Shown here in pieces: positions 30,101 to 38,296 of a DNA stretch of 64,000 nucleotides (the first letter of the stretch is position 1; the number at the start of each line of letters is the position of its first letter). The translations under genes and the position numbers were made by a program. Location of the stretch: positions 3,056,001 through 3,120,000 of the forward strand of contig NZ_CP025512.1 in assembly GCF_003491345.1 (NCBI RefSeq). The letters run 5' to 3'. The notes below the pieces were generated by a model that searched no databases, was not told the origin of the DNA, and was given only the letters and a program-made list of their open reading frames with translations. This DNA is from Neorhizobium sp. SOG26. Lineage in GTDB: Bacteria; Pseudomonadota; Alphaproteobacteria; Rhizobiales; Rhizobiaceae.

Positions 30101-30392
30101 CGACCAGGTCGAAATAACCGCTGTCGTCATCGGTTTCACCGAGCGGCCGGATGACCGGCAGGATCGCGGAGCGGCCGCCGAGGAGATCGACAAACTCCGA
30201 GCGCAGCACGCGGGCCGCGCGCCGGGTCGGCACGAAGATCGTGACATCGGCCAAGGAAAGCGGATCGGCCGGATCATAGTGGAAGGTTTCGACAAGCTCG
30301 CCGTTGCAGAGCGTGGCGGCGAGCGTCTTGAGGAAAGGCGCGCCTGGCGGAATGGTGAAAACGCGGGGAAGGTGTCTCGTCGCCTCGGCCAT
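27183..30392 (-). CDS. addB: Double-strand break repair protein AddB
   Basis: AddB partners AddA in the AddAB end-processing enzyme. The 1069-residue protein begins MAEATRHLPRVFTIPPGAPF. It has an inactivated helicase-like middle part (VTIFVPTRRAARVLR near residue 50; VAGSTGSIPAAAELI in place of a functional P-loop) and a C-terminal PD-(D/E)XK nuclease domain with GIADRIDI and VDIVDYKTG near residue 950. This matches the alphaproteobacterial AddB type. It ends overlapping addA and begins 4 bp after the MurU-like gene. Confidence 0.93.
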   Translation of the reverse strand: MAEATRHLPRVFTIPPGAPFLKTLAATLCNGELVETFHYDPADPLSLADVTIFVPTRRAARVLRSEFVDLLGGRSAILPVIRPLGETDDDSGYFDLVAPEEMDLALPIGGTARLLELGRLILAWRNQLPQVVLDIHSQSPLIAPASPADAIWLARALAELIDAIETEERDWADLKNLNTEEHALWWQLTAEFLSIASAFWPARLEELRRSSPARHQAAILRGESRRIATKTHKGPIIVAGSTGSIPAAAELIAAISRLPEGAVVLPGLDLAMPADQWALIGEETLDGRAEPPSRSHPQFGLWRLLTRLGVDRSEVVLLGDVPSDLKFRAETISQALVPAKATDRWSTWRDDVDLEKLRAAFADVSLIEAANEREEAVAIAIALRLALEEPGADGGETRAALITPDRALARRVTAELARFGVVADDTAGSPLSGTPQGTLVQLLLEAALRPGDPVAIVALMKHPLLRVGLPADAICPAVEALEILALRGGLGDMDLGTLEPLLETRLAQQKTDRHTPQWRLALDEEAPARARDLARRLAAAAEPLISALVTRRPDGRGLTTKLTLSEWAERTGRALEALCIDENGSLAALWSGEAGERLAGMLAEVIETDGQIEADGPQWIDIVMALTTGEAVKPRALSHPRVFIFGTLEARLQTVDTMILGGLNEGSWPGQTVNNPFLSRTMKTDIGLEPPERRIGQLAHDFEMACGMRRLILSRALRQGSTPTVASRWLQRLLALGGKTFADELKGRGEQYRHWAAAVDAGENQPGAKRPAPKPPADLQPVKYSFSEVGRLRRDPYAIYARRILKLDPIDPFNSDPGASERGTLYHAIIDRYTRQGHKPGTPAAKEAMREIMEELFDAEQLPIHIDRVWRPRFWEVARAFLDWEAARAHDIRRTLTEVGAGWDVPVAGIRVTGIADRIDIKGSGLVDIVDYKTGLSPSVSQARSLLDPQLALEAAALRAGAFRNLDALTPENLIYVRLRPGDRFREDKVNNEGASATAKRQPKSALDLAQESLEQLTRFVVTLRSGEAGFASRLVPFAQGDFGGEYDHLARVAEWSTADEDNEVDADE

Positions 30393-30396
30393 CAGG

Positions 30397-31128
30397 TCAC
30401 GCTGACGCCCGGAGCCGCCGGATCGTCGCCTCCGCTTCGTCCACGGCTTCGGGCGTGCCGACCGTCAGCCAGTGGCCATCCATCATCATGCCGTAGAGGC
30501 GGCCGCGGGCGATCGCCTTGTCAAAATAAGTGTTGATGTTGAACGGCTCGCGTGGCGCGTCATCGAGGAATTCCGGCTTCATGGCGAAGGCACCGGCATA
30601 GACCACCGGGTTCGACGGGTCGTCGCGAAAGCGGGTGAGCTTGCCATCCGGCCCCATGCTGAAATCATTGACGCCGTTGTGACCAGTGGTGTTTTCGATG
30701 CGGATGCAGAGCATCGCCATGTCCATGCGGTCCGGGTCGAAGAATTGCGCCAGCCGCTGCAGGTTGCTTGGACCCTCTTCCGGCTCGCCAACCCAGAACA
30801 GGTCGGCATTCATCACGAAGATGGTGTCGCGGCCAAGCTGGGTGATCCCCTTGACGATGCCGCCGCCGTTGTTGAGCAGCGCGTCCCGTTCGTCCGAGAT
30901 CAGGATCTCCAGCCCCTCATACGCCTTGAGGTGCGCCTCCATCTGGTCCGCGAAATGGTGGACGTTGACCACCGCCCGTTCCACGCCCGCCTGCTTCAGC
31001 GAATCGAGCACGTAGTCGATCATCGGCTTGCCGCCGATCTTCACCAGCGGCTTCGGCATCGTATTGGTGATCGGGCGCATGCGGGTCCCAAGACCTGCGG
31101 CCAGCACCATGGCTTCTTTGATGATCAT
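30397..31128 (-). CDS. MurU-like N-acetylmuramate-1-phosphate uridylyltransferase
   Basis: This nucleotidyltransferase (243 aa) has the signature AMVLAAGLGTRMRPITNTMPKPLVKIGGKPM and the metal-binding FVMNADLFW near residue 108. In Pseudomonas putida and Caulobacter, MurU uses UTP and MurNAc-1-phosphate to make UDP-MurNAc, a salvage route that bypasses the fosfomycin target MurA. The adjacent upstream gene carries an AmgK-like sugar kinase domain, the enzyme that supplies the substrate. That pairing is the main reason to prefer MurU over a generic sugar-phosphate nucleotidyltransferase. The genes are 12 bp apart on one strand. Confidence 0.85.
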   Translation of the reverse strand: MIIKEAMVLAAGLGTRMRPITNTMPKPLVKIGGKPMIDYVLDSLKQAGVERAVVNVHHFADQMEAHLKAYEGLEILISDERDALLNNGGGIVKGITQLGRDTIFVMNADLFWVGEPEEGPSNLQRLAQFFDPDRMDMAMLCIRIENTTGHNGVNDFSMGPDGKLTRFRDDPSNPVVYAGAFAMKPEFLDDAPREPFNINTYFDKAIARGRLYGMMMDGHWLTVGTPEAVDEAEATIRRLRASA

Positions 31129-31140
31129 CGAACTCAGCGT

Positions 31141-32652
31141 CTATGATTCGGGAAGTTGTATTCCAGACCTGAGACACCAATCCCGCAAGGGGGCAAGCAC
31201 TTCATGGCGAAGGGCTGTGGATAGATGGCGAAGCGTCCGGGGCATGTGCTTCAGGTAGCCCGGTTTGCCGTCGCGCTGCAAGAGCCGCACCCAGAGGCCC
31301 GCGAGCTTGCAGTTTCGCTGCGCCGCCATGATCGCCCAGGCCTTCATGAATGTCTTTTCGTCGAAAGGGCCAAGCGAGCGGCGTAGCGCCACGTAATCGA
31401 CCATCAACTGGTCGGCGAGCGGCTTCGGGATATCGACACGGGCGTCCTGAACAAGCGAGGCGAGGTCATAGGCCGTTGGGCCGATCATCGAATCCTGGAA
31501 ATCGATGAGGCCGACGCGCCGCACGCCGGATTCGTTCGGGCGCCATATGATGTTGGGGGAATGGAAGTCGCGCAGCAGCAGGTTCTTTTCCGTATCGGCC
31601 AGCTCTGCGATCAACCCGTCCCAGATCGAAAGGTATTCGGCACGTTCCTCCTCAGTCGCCGGGGCGCCACGTTTCCAGGGCAAGTGCCAGTCAAGAAGGA
31701 GGCGCGCCTCCATCTTCATCGCCGTGGCGTCGAAATTGGGGATATGGTGCACATGCCCGTCGCCGACTGGCAGATCCTGCTGCATTTCGTGGCTGTGCAG
31801 GTAACCGAGACAGACCACAGCTTCGCGGTAACGATCGGCGATCGGCTGGCCAGCTTCATCCACCACGCCCTCGTCGCCGAGGTGCTCCATCAGCAGGATG
31901 CCTTGCGCGTAGTCGGTATGGAGTATTTTAGGCGCCGCGAGCCCCAGTTCGCGCAGGTATTCATCGACTGCCACGAAGGGATAGGGGTCGAGCGCCAGAT
32001 GCACGACCTTGGGGTAAGGCTTGCCATCAAGCACGGCGGGCCCTTCCGGCGGGTGCGGCCAGTCCATCAGGACCAGCGTTTCGCCAGCCTCCGTGGTGAT
32101 CGTCTCGTAGGCGCGGGTGGATGCGTCGCCGGTAAGGAAGCGGCGCCTAGCGTGTGCGTAGCCGTGCTGCTCAAGGAAGGCGCGGATCGCCAGCACCCGG
32201 CGGATGCGCTTCATCTGCGCGTCAGGCGCCGTGATCGTCGCGACCCTTCCGTTAGCCTGGTGCTCCAGCTTCAGGGAGATGCGTGCTGCAGGCAGAAGCT
32301 CGTCCGCCATTTCCGGCCATTCGATCAGGCAGATGCCAGAGGAGAGGGCTTCATCGAAGCCCAGCTCATCGAGTTCCGACGCGTCGCCCAGCCGATAAAG
32401 GTCGAAATGGGCGACCGGGAGCCGCAGGTCATAGGCCTGGACCAGGGTGAAGGTGGGGCTCGGAACCTCAAGCTCCAGATCGTCGGCCAGCGCCCGCAGG
32501 AAGGCGCGCGCGAAGGTGGATTTGCCGGCGCCGAGATCACCCGACAGGGCGATCCAGTCACCCTTGCCGAGTGCAAGCGCCAAGTCCTCGCCCAGGCGAA
32601 TGGTCTCGGCCTCGTCGGCGAGAAAAAGCGAAAGAGGCTCAGCGTCGGTCAT
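31141..32652 (-). CDS. TsaE - AmgK-like phosphotransferase fusion
   Basis: This is a two-domain protein of 503 residues. Residues about 1-155 are TsaE, the ATPase of tRNA t6A synthesis: Walker A LSGDLGAGKSTFARAFLRAL, then VPSPTFTLVQ, HFDLYRLGD and LIEWPEMADELLP. Residues about 165-500 resemble the anomeric MurNAc/GlcNAc kinase AmgK: LTGDASTRAYETI, LLLRDFHSPNIIWRP (catalytic loop) and GLIDFQDSMIGPTAYDLASL (metal-binding Asp). The ATG at 32652 overlaps the divL stop (ATGA). The fusion is recurrent in alphaproteobacteria and combines two unrelated processes. The sugar-kinase role is inferred from motifs plus the MurU neighbour. Confidence 0.9.
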   Translation of the reverse strand: MTDAEPLSLFLADEAETIRLGEDLALALGKGDWIALSGDLGAGKSTFARAFLRALADDLELEVPSPTFTLVQAYDLRLPVAHFDLYRLGDASELDELGFDEALSSGICLIEWPEMADELLPAARISLKLEHQANGRVATITAPDAQMKRIRRVLAIRAFLEQHGYAHARRRFLTGDASTRAYETITTEAGETLVLMDWPHPPEGPAVLDGKPYPKVVHLALDPYPFVAVDEYLRELGLAAPKILHTDYAQGILLMEHLGDEGVVDEAGQPIADRYREAVVCLGYLHSHEMQQDLPVGDGHVHHIPNFDATAMKMEARLLLDWHLPWKRGAPATEEERAEYLSIWDGLIAELADTEKNLLLRDFHSPNIIWRPNESGVRRVGLIDFQDSMIGPTAYDLASLVQDARVDIPKPLADQLMVDYVALRRSLGPFDEKTFMKAWAIMAAQRNCKLAGLWVRLLQRDGKPGYLKHMPRTLRHLSTALRHEVLAPLRDWCLRSGIQLPES

Positions 32653-35228
32653 TCGGCGGCGATGGAGCGCACCGCGGCGCCGCTCGGGATCCGGCAGGTG
32701 ACGGTGGTGCCCTGGCCGGGCTTGCTGTCGATGACCACGTCGCCGTTATGCAGGTGCACAAAGCTTTCAACGATCGAGAGACCCAGACCGGCGCCGCTGC
32801 GCTTGCCGCCGCGACTGTTGGCGGAGAAGCGGTTGAACACCGTCTTCAGCATGTCTTCGGACATGCCGGGGCCCTTGTCGGTCACCGAGAAATAGACTTC
32901 CTTCGGGTTGCGCCAGCAGTTCAGCGTGATGGTCGACCCTTCCGGCGCGAAATTGGTCGCATTCGTCAGGAGCTTCAGCAGGATCTGCTTGAGGCGCTGC
33001 TCGTCCGCGACGATCATGCCGAGGCCCGCCTGGGCAGTGATCGCAAGATTGACCCCGTTTTCGTGCAGCCGGTCGGCGATCTGCATGGCGACATCATCGA
33101 GCAGGTCGTCGATCGCCATCTCGGATAGCTGAAGTTCCATGATGCCCGCATCGACCGTCGCAAGGTCGAGGATGTCGTTGACGATGGTGAGCAGCACCGA
33201 GGACGAGGTCGAGATATGGTCGATATATTCGGCCTGGCGCTCGTTGAGCGGGCCGACGCCTGGCGTCTTCAGGAGGTCCGTGAAGCCAATGATGTTGGTG
33301 AGCGGAGAGCGCAACTCGTAGGAGACGTGCTGTACGAAATCGTTCTTGATCTCGTCGGCCTTCTGCAGCGCCTCGTTCTTTTCCTTCAGCGCCCGTTCGG
33401 CGCGTGCACTCGCCGTCGTGTCGACGAAGGTCAGCATGGTCTGCGCATTTGGCAGCGGGATCGCGGCGTAATCGAGGATCAGGCCGGAATACAGCTCGAA
33501 CGTACCCTGCAGCGGGATGCGCGCATCGTTGAACGTCGTCAGCATCTGGCCGAAGCGGCGCCAGCCGTCCGGCTGGTCGTAGGACGGCGCGCAGGCGGCT
33601 TCGATCGCCTTGATATGGGTGCCGGGCTTGGCCTGTTCCGCCGTGATGCCCCAGAGCGCCCTGAAGGCGGGGTTGGAAAGGCGGATGCGTCCGTCCGGAC
33701 CGAACACGGCGACACCTTCGGACAGGTGGTCGATCGTTTCGCCCTGGACCTGCACCAAGGTGTTGTAGCGCGTTTCGAGATCCACCTGTTCGGTGAGGTT
33801 TTCGAACACCCACGTTGCGCCACCTTGCGGATGGGCGGTGGCGATGACACGCAGCGTCTGGCCGTTGGGGAGGTGCCAGAGGTCGGTCTGGGTTTCGGTC
33901 GAGCGATAGACGGAAAGGGCGGAATCCTTCCAGCTGCGCCAGTTCAACTGTTCCGGCAGCTTTCCGTCGCTGCGCAGCTTGTCGAGAAGCTCGCCGTTGT
34001 CAGGCCTGGAATCGAGGAAGGGCAGTGTCAGCCCCCAGAGCTGTACGAAAGCCTGGTTGTAGAATTGCAGCCGGCGTTCGCCATCAAAGATCGCGACAGG
34101 CGTGCCCAGGTGATCGAGCGTCTCCGCGTGGCTTTTCAGCGTGCGCTTCAGCTCCTCGCGCACGGCTTCCGCCTCGGAGACATCAGTTGCCATGCCAGCC
34201 GAGCCGCCCGGCACCACGACATCGATGACGTCGAAGACGGTGCGGTTGCCATGCACTACGGTCGACACGCGATCATGGAAGGGCGAAGCCGGGGTAGCGG
34301 TCGCCTTGATCTTCTCGCGGGCGATCGTGCCGAGGAATTCGCGGCCCTCTTCGATGACATGTTCGGGCGTGGATGCTTCCACCGCTTCGCCATAGGCATG
34401 GTTGACCCAGGTCAGCTTGCCCTGTGCGTCACGCCGCCAGACCGGCTGTTCGATCGCGTCGAGCAGGGAGTGGAACATGGAGATGGAGGTGGTGAGCCGC
34501 TCGCGCTCGATCTTCAGTTCGGCCAGTTCGGCGCGAAGGTTGTTGAGCGCCAGGAAGCGCACGAAAGCCTTACCGCCGGAAACGCGGCCCTGAACTTCGA
34601 GGATTTCGTCACGGTTCGTCTCAACGACGGTATCGAAGGTGCGGGCTTCGTTGCGCAGCGCCTCGATCAACTTCTCCAGTTCGCCCGCCGATGCAGGGCG
34701 CAGCCAGCGACCAAAAGCCAGGAAATCGCGATCGCTCTGCGGCGCACCGGTTTCAACCGGCAACTGGCCAAGGAATTCGGGCTTCGAGGAGCCGCTTTCC
34801 CACACGACGATGCGCCGGTTCTTGTCTGCGATAAGAGCCTCGTACTTGGAGATCCGCTGCTGAGCGTCGGAAAGCGCGCTGCGGATTTCCTGGCTTTCGG
34901 CGGTGAGATTGCCGCGCTGACGCACCAGCCAGACCGACGAAAGCAGGGCAGCACCCAATGCGCCGAGCACGACGGAGGAGACGATGACTTCGGTAGAGGA
35001 GAAAAGGCGGACAGCGGCGCTGCCGGACTGCTGCGCGAGCGCCCCCGTCGCCAACCCGGAAAAAGCCGTACCTGATAGAAAGGCGCTGGCAAACAACGCC
35101 AGACGCTTTGCCTTGCCGCTCACCGAGCCCTCAACCGTGTCGCCACAGGAAGGTCCCGTTGTCTTCGCGCTAGCGTCCCCGCAAGAAGGATCGGCCTGCT
35201 GAAACAGGCTCATTTTTTTTACCGACAT
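32649..35228 (-). CDS. divL: DivL-type PAS-containing kinase with Tyr in place of the phosphoacceptor His
   Basis: DivL governs the CckA-ChpT-CtrA phosphorelay in alphaproteobacterial cell-cycle control. The 859-residue protein has two hydrophobic N-terminal segments (about 42-65 and 78-102), a coiled-coil stretch, several PAS-like domains (about 255-590), a HisKA-type dimerisation domain, and an HATPase domain with the ATP-lid motifs DKGPGMS and GAGLGLSIVES. The HisKA box reads HVSYELRSPLTNIIGF, with Tyr637 where kinases have His. This is the hallmark of DivL in Caulobacter, where it works as a regulator and not as a conventional kinase. ATG 35228 is preceded by GGAGACAG. Confidence 0.92.
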   Translation of the reverse strand: MSVKKMSLFQQADPSCGDASAKTTGPSCGDTVEGSVSGKAKRLALFASAFLSGTAFSGLATGALAQQSGSAAVRLFSSTEVIVSSVVLGALGAALLSSVWLVRQRGNLTAESQEIRSALSDAQQRISKYEALIADKNRRIVVWESGSSKPEFLGQLPVETGAPQSDRDFLAFGRWLRPASAGELEKLIEALRNEARTFDTVVETNRDEILEVQGRVSGGKAFVRFLALNNLRAELAELKIERERLTTSISMFHSLLDAIEQPVWRRDAQGKLTWVNHAYGEAVEASTPEHVIEEGREFLGTIAREKIKATATPASPFHDRVSTVVHGNRTVFDVIDVVVPGGSAGMATDVSEAEAVREELKRTLKSHAETLDHLGTPVAIFDGERRLQFYNQAFVQLWGLTLPFLDSRPDNGELLDKLRSDGKLPEQLNWRSWKDSALSVYRSTETQTDLWHLPNGQTLRVIATAHPQGGATWVFENLTEQVDLETRYNTLVQVQGETIDHLSEGVAVFGPDGRIRLSNPAFRALWGITAEQAKPGTHIKAIEAACAPSYDQPDGWRRFGQMLTTFNDARIPLQGTFELYSGLILDYAAIPLPNAQTMLTFVDTTASARAERALKEKNEALQKADEIKNDFVQHVSYELRSPLTNIIGFTDLLKTPGVGPLNERQAEYIDHISTSSSVLLTIVNDILDLATVDAGIMELQLSEMAIDDLLDDVAMQIADRLHENGVNLAITAQAGLGMIVADEQRLKQILLKLLTNATNFAPEGSTITLNCWRNPKEVYFSVTDKGPGMSEDMLKTVFNRFSANSRGGKRSGAGLGLSIVESFVHLHNGDVVIDSKPGQGTTVTCRIPSGAAVRSIAAE

Positions 35229-35390
35229 ACCGGTCTGTCTCCGTCCAATTGCCGCTCATCGACAAGACATACCATACCGTGCCTTGCCCCGAGCCGGACG
35301 ACCGAAGGTTTCGGACGTCGATTTCAGGAAAGTCACGAATCAACGTGAAAAGGATAACTGCTGAGGAAAAAGCCGGGAAGGGAGGCGGCC

Positions 35391-35426
35391 AAAAAAGAAG
35401 CCGCAGCTTTTGTCAAGGCTGCGGCT
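35391..35426 (-). terminator. Intrinsic terminator after ahcY
   Basis: In the minus-strand sense, AGCCGCAGC and GCTGCGGCT form a 9-bp stem followed by TTCTTTTTT (35399-35391). It lies 32 bp beyond the ahcY stop. Confidence 0.88.
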
Positions 35427-35457
35427 GTCTATATGTTGTGGATTAACCGGCTAGCGA

Positions 35458-36858
35458 TTAGTACCGGTAGTGTTCAGCCTTGAACGGACCTTCCGGCGAG
35501 ACGCCGATATAGGCGGCCTGCTCCGGCGAAAGTTCGGTCAGCTTCACGCCGAGCTTGGCGAGGTGGAGGCGAGCGACCTTCTCGTCGAGGTGCTTCGGCA
35601 GGATATAGACCTCGTTCTTGTACTGGCCCTGCTTCGTGAAGAGCTCGATCTGGGCGAGCGTCTGGTTGGTGAACGAAGCAGACATGACGAAGGACGGGTG
35701 GCCGGTGGCGTTGCCGAGGTTCAGCAGGCGGCCTTCAGACAGCAGGATGATGCGGTTGCCCTTCGGAAACTCGATCATGTCAACCTGCGGCTTGACGTTG
35801 GTCCACTTGAGGTTCTTGAGAGCCGCAACCTGGATCTCGTTGTCGAAGTGGCCGATGTTGCCGACGATCGCCATGTCCTTCATCGCGCGCATGTGCTCGA
35901 TGCGGATGACGTCCTTGTTGCCGGTGGTGGTGATGAAGATGTCGGCGGTCGAGACAACGTCTTCCAGAACGACGACTTCAAAACCGTCCATGGCGGCCTG
36001 CAGGGCGCAGATCGGGTCAACTTCCGTGACCTTGACGCGTGCGCCGGCGCCGGCGAGCGAAGCGGCCGAACCCTTGCCCACGTCACCGTAACCGCAGACG
36101 ACGGCAACCTTGCCGGCCATCATCACGTCGGTGCCGCGGCGGATGCCGTCAACCAGCGATTCCTTGCAGCCGTACTTGTTGTCGAACTTCGACTTGGTGA
36201 CGGAGTCGTTGACGTTGATTGCCGGGAACGGGAGGAGGCCCTTCTTGGAGAGCTCGTACAGGCGGTGAACGCCGGTGGTGGTTTCTTCGGTCACACCCTT
36301 GATGGCGTCGCGCTGCTTGGTGAACCAGCCGGGCGAGGCCTGGAGGCGCTTCTTGATCTGCGCAAACAGGATTTCTTCTTCTTCCGAACCCGGGTTCGAC
36401 AGCACGTCTTCGCCGGCTTCGGCGCGGGCGCCGAGCAGGATGTACATGGTGGCGTCGCCGCCATCATCGAGGATCATGTTGGAGAAGCCGCCGTCGGACC
36501 ACTGGAAAATCTTGTCGGTGTATTCCCAATATTCGGTGAGCGACTCGCCCTTCACGGCGAAGACCGGGATGCCCGCAGCAGCAATCGCAGCGGCAGCGTG
36601 ATCCTGGGTGGAGAAGATGTTGCACGAGGCCCAGCGGATATCGGCGCCGAGTTCCTTCAGCGTCTCGATCAGGACCGCTGTCTGGATGGTCATGTGAAGC
36701 GAACCGGAGATGCGAGCACCCTTGAGCGGCTTCGATTCACCGAATTCGGCGCGGCAGGACATCAGGCCCGGCATTTCTGTTTCGGCGATATCCAGTTCCT
36801 TGCGGCCGTAGTCGGCAAGGCTGATATCGGCGACGATGTAATCTTTTTCTGCGCTCAT
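35458..36858 (-). CDS. ahcY: S-adenosylhomocysteine hydrolase
   Basis: AhcY cleaves SAH to homocysteine and adenosine, relieving product inhibition of methyltransferases. The start at ATG 36858 ([18 protein letters not shown], 466 aa) follows AAGGAGAG; a longer frame runs through the leader. Seen motifs: [33 protein letters not shown], the NAD loop [16 protein letters not shown], and the C-terminal KAEHYRY with the conserved Lys-Tyr pair. The extra internal insertion of the bacterial long form is present. A palindromic operator-like sequence lies upstream. A methylation-cycle role also suits CcrM-methylating alphaproteobacteria. Confidence 0.97.
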   Translation of the reverse strand: MSAEKDYIVADISLADYGRKELDIAETEMPGLMSCRAEFGESKPLKGARISGSLHMTIQTAVLIETLKELGADIRWASCNIFSTQDHAAAAIAAAGIPVFAVKGESLTEYWEYTDKIFQWSDGGFSNMILDDGGDATMYILLGARAEAGEDVLSNPGSEEEEILFAQIKKRLQASPGWFTKQRDAIKGVTEETTTGVHRLYELSKKGLLPFPAINVNDSVTKSKFDNKYGCKESLVDGIRRGTDVMMAGKVAVVCGYGDVGKGSAASLAGAGARVKVTEVDPICALQAAMDGFEVVVLEDVVSTADIFITTTGNKDVIRIEHMRAMKDMAIVGNIGHFDNEIQVAALKNLKWTNVKPQVDMIEFPKGNRIILLSEGRLLNLGNATGHPSFVMSASFTNQTLAQIELFTKQGQYKNEVYILPKHLDEKVARLHLAKLGVKLTELSPEQAAYIGVSPEGPFKAEHYRY

Positions 36859-36973
36859 AAAGCTCTCCTTGTTCAGTTGCCGCACGAGGCTGGCAGCCGA
36901 GAAACCGCACGACCCGCCGTCAGCGGCGGAAGCTGGAGGCGGTTTAGCAGGGTTCCCGCCAACTGGCAACGGG

Positions 36974-36995
36974 ACATAAAGAGGTCTTTATATGT
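36974..36995. promoter_or_regulatory. Palindromic operator-like element upstream of ahcY
   Basis: ACATAAAGA, two bases, then TCTTTATATGT form an imperfect palindrome about 115-137 bp before the ahcY start. It overlaps the most likely -10 region (ACATAT on the minus strand). ArsR-family repressors of SAM-cycle genes (SahR-like) bind AT-rich palindromes in proteobacteria, so it is a candidate operator. I could not check a regulon. No SAH riboswitch fold was recognised. Confidence 0.4.
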
Positions 36996-37015
36996 TTATG
37001 TAGTGGCGAGAGAGG

Positions 37016-37294
37016 TCAGGCTTCTTCGCCAAACTTGTTGGCGACAAGGTCCTGCAGGGCATCGAGCGCCTCGGACGCCTGGACGCCGTCGGCCGCGACC
37101 TCGATGGTACAGCCGGGGCTCGCGGCGAGCATCATCAGACCCATGATCGATGTGCCGTTGACGGTGGTGCCGTCGCGCGAAACGGTGATCTGGGCGTCAA
37201 AACGCTCCACCATCTGCACGAACTTGGCGGAAGCGCGCGCGTGCAGGCCCCGCTTGTTGACGATCAGGAACTCGCGGGACGTGGGGGACGACAT
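37016..37294 (-). CDS. hpr: HPr phosphocarrier protein
   Basis: HPr relays phosphate in the phosphotransferase system. Here, without sugar permeases nearby, it is part of a regulatory PTS. The 92-residue protein has the His18 site in NKRGLHARAS and the regulatory Ser49 in NGTSIMGLMML, the residue phosphorylated by HprK. It lies 13 bp downstream of manX and in the same run as hprK and chvIG. In Sinorhizobium this group has been tied to succinate-mediated catabolite repression. ahcY follows after 157 bp. Confidence 0.94.
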   Translation of the reverse strand: MSSPTSREFLIVNKRGLHARASAKFVQMVERFDAQITVSRDGTTVNGTSIMGLMMLAASPGCTIEVAADGVQASEALDALQDLVANKFGEEA

Positions 37295-37307
37295 GCGTGG
37301 GGAAATC

Positions 37308-37709
37308 TCACTTACCGCTCAGGACGCGGCTTGCCACATTGATGTACTTGCGGCCGGCTTCGGAGGCTTCCGCCAGCGCCCGGTCCATGTTGTTGTCACT
37401 GCGCACGCCGGCGAGCTTGATCAGCATGGGCAGGTTGACGCCCGCGATGACTTCCGTCTGGCCGCTCTCCATGACCGAAATCGACAGGTTGGACGGCGTG
37501 CCACCGAACATGTCGGTGAGGATGATGACGCCATGGCCATCGTTTGCCTTTGCAACGGCGTCAACGATGTCCTGGCGCCGCTGGTCCATGTCGTCTTCGG
37601 GGCCGATGCAGACTGTCTCGATGCACTTCTGAGGTCCGACGACATGCTCCACAGCATGACGAAATTCCTCAGCCAGCTTGCCATGAGTGACAAGCACAAG
37701 TCCGATCAT
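37308..37709 (-). CDS. manX: PTS EIIA component, mannose type
   Basis: This is an EIIA-Man-fold protein of 133 residues starting at ATG 37709 (MIGLVLVTHGKLAEEFRHAV). His9 is the expected phosphorylation site, and VIILTDMFGGTPSNLSI is the family core. Only the A component is present; no EIIB, EIIC or EIID is nearby, so it is a regulatory rather than a transport protein. It is 13 bp from hpr and 122 bp from hprK. Longer starts upstream fall in the intergenic gap. The name manX follows rhizobial usage. Confidence 0.9.
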   Translation of the reverse strand: MIGLVLVTHGKLAEEFRHAVEHVVGPQKCIETVCIGPEDDMDQRRQDIVDAVAKANDGHGVIILTDMFGGTPSNLSISVMESGQTEVIAGVNLPMLIKLAGVRSDNNMDRALAEASEAGRKYINVASRVLSGK

Positions 37710-37831
37710 GAAAACTGCCCTCTGCTGCAAAAACTCGGCGCCATTATCGCATCGCAATAAACTGGTCCAGCGGTGGGAGCCCATCTTCTCCATGTTAAGA
37801 TGAACTTCAAGTCAAAAATCCGCCAGCTTGA

Positions 37832-38296
37832 TTAGCAAAACGGCACGTGTGCGGCGAATTGCGGGTGGAAGGCGGCGATGATCGCCAGGGGATCGGGTGC
37901 CCGATTCCAGATGCGCAGCAGCGGAAGCGAACCCAACCCGCCAACCTCGAACCGTTCGTTTTCTGGCGGAAGCCGCTCGGCCTGCGGAAAGGATACGGGG
38001 GACACGGCAAGCTCCAACGCTGCCTGCGGAACGCTGTCGATCCTGGCAATGCCGCTGCCGCGGATCTCGATGAGCCCGGCGATGGTTTCCGGGCGCGATG
38101 CAATGATCTGCGCGCCATCGCGTGACACGAACACCTGGTCGTCGGCCACCAGCGCCGCAGACATCCCCTGCCGCCGAGCGGCAGCAAGGCAGGTGAAGGC
38201 GAGCATCGACTTGCCGCTTCCCGAGGGTCCGGTAAAAAGAATGCCTCTCGTCCCGATGACGATCGCCGTTGCGTGAATGTTGACCGGCGCGGTCAC
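37832..38296 (-). CDS. hprK: Short HPr kinase/phosphatase
   Basis: HprK phosphorylates or dephosphorylates the regulatory serine of HPr. At 154 residues this is only the catalytic domain; the N-terminal domain of Gram-positive HprK is absent, as is usual in alphaproteobacteria. The P-loop is GPSGSGKSMLAF near residue 25, and GLIEIRGSGIARID near 75 is the second family motif. It starts at ATG 38296, overlapping the chvG stop, so its synthesis is tied to the ChvG/ChvI operon. Its target Ser49 is present in the neighbouring HPr. Confidence 0.92.
   Translation of the reverse strand: MTAPVNIHATAIVIGTRGILFTGPSGSGKSMLAFTCLAAARRQGMSAALVADDQVFVSRDGAQIIASRPETIAGLIEIRGSGIARIDSVPQAALELAVSPVSFPQAERLPPENERFEVGGLGSLPLLRIWNRAPDPLAIIAAFHPQFAAHVPFC

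Noticed and set aside
35249..35446. 65-codon plus-strand frame between divL and ahcY
   Set aside because: It runs through the ahcY terminator hairpin and has no recognisable motif.
36859..37015. SAH riboswitch in the ahcY leader
   Set aside because: I looked for the conserved core and pairing of known SAH/SAM riboswitch classes and could not find it.
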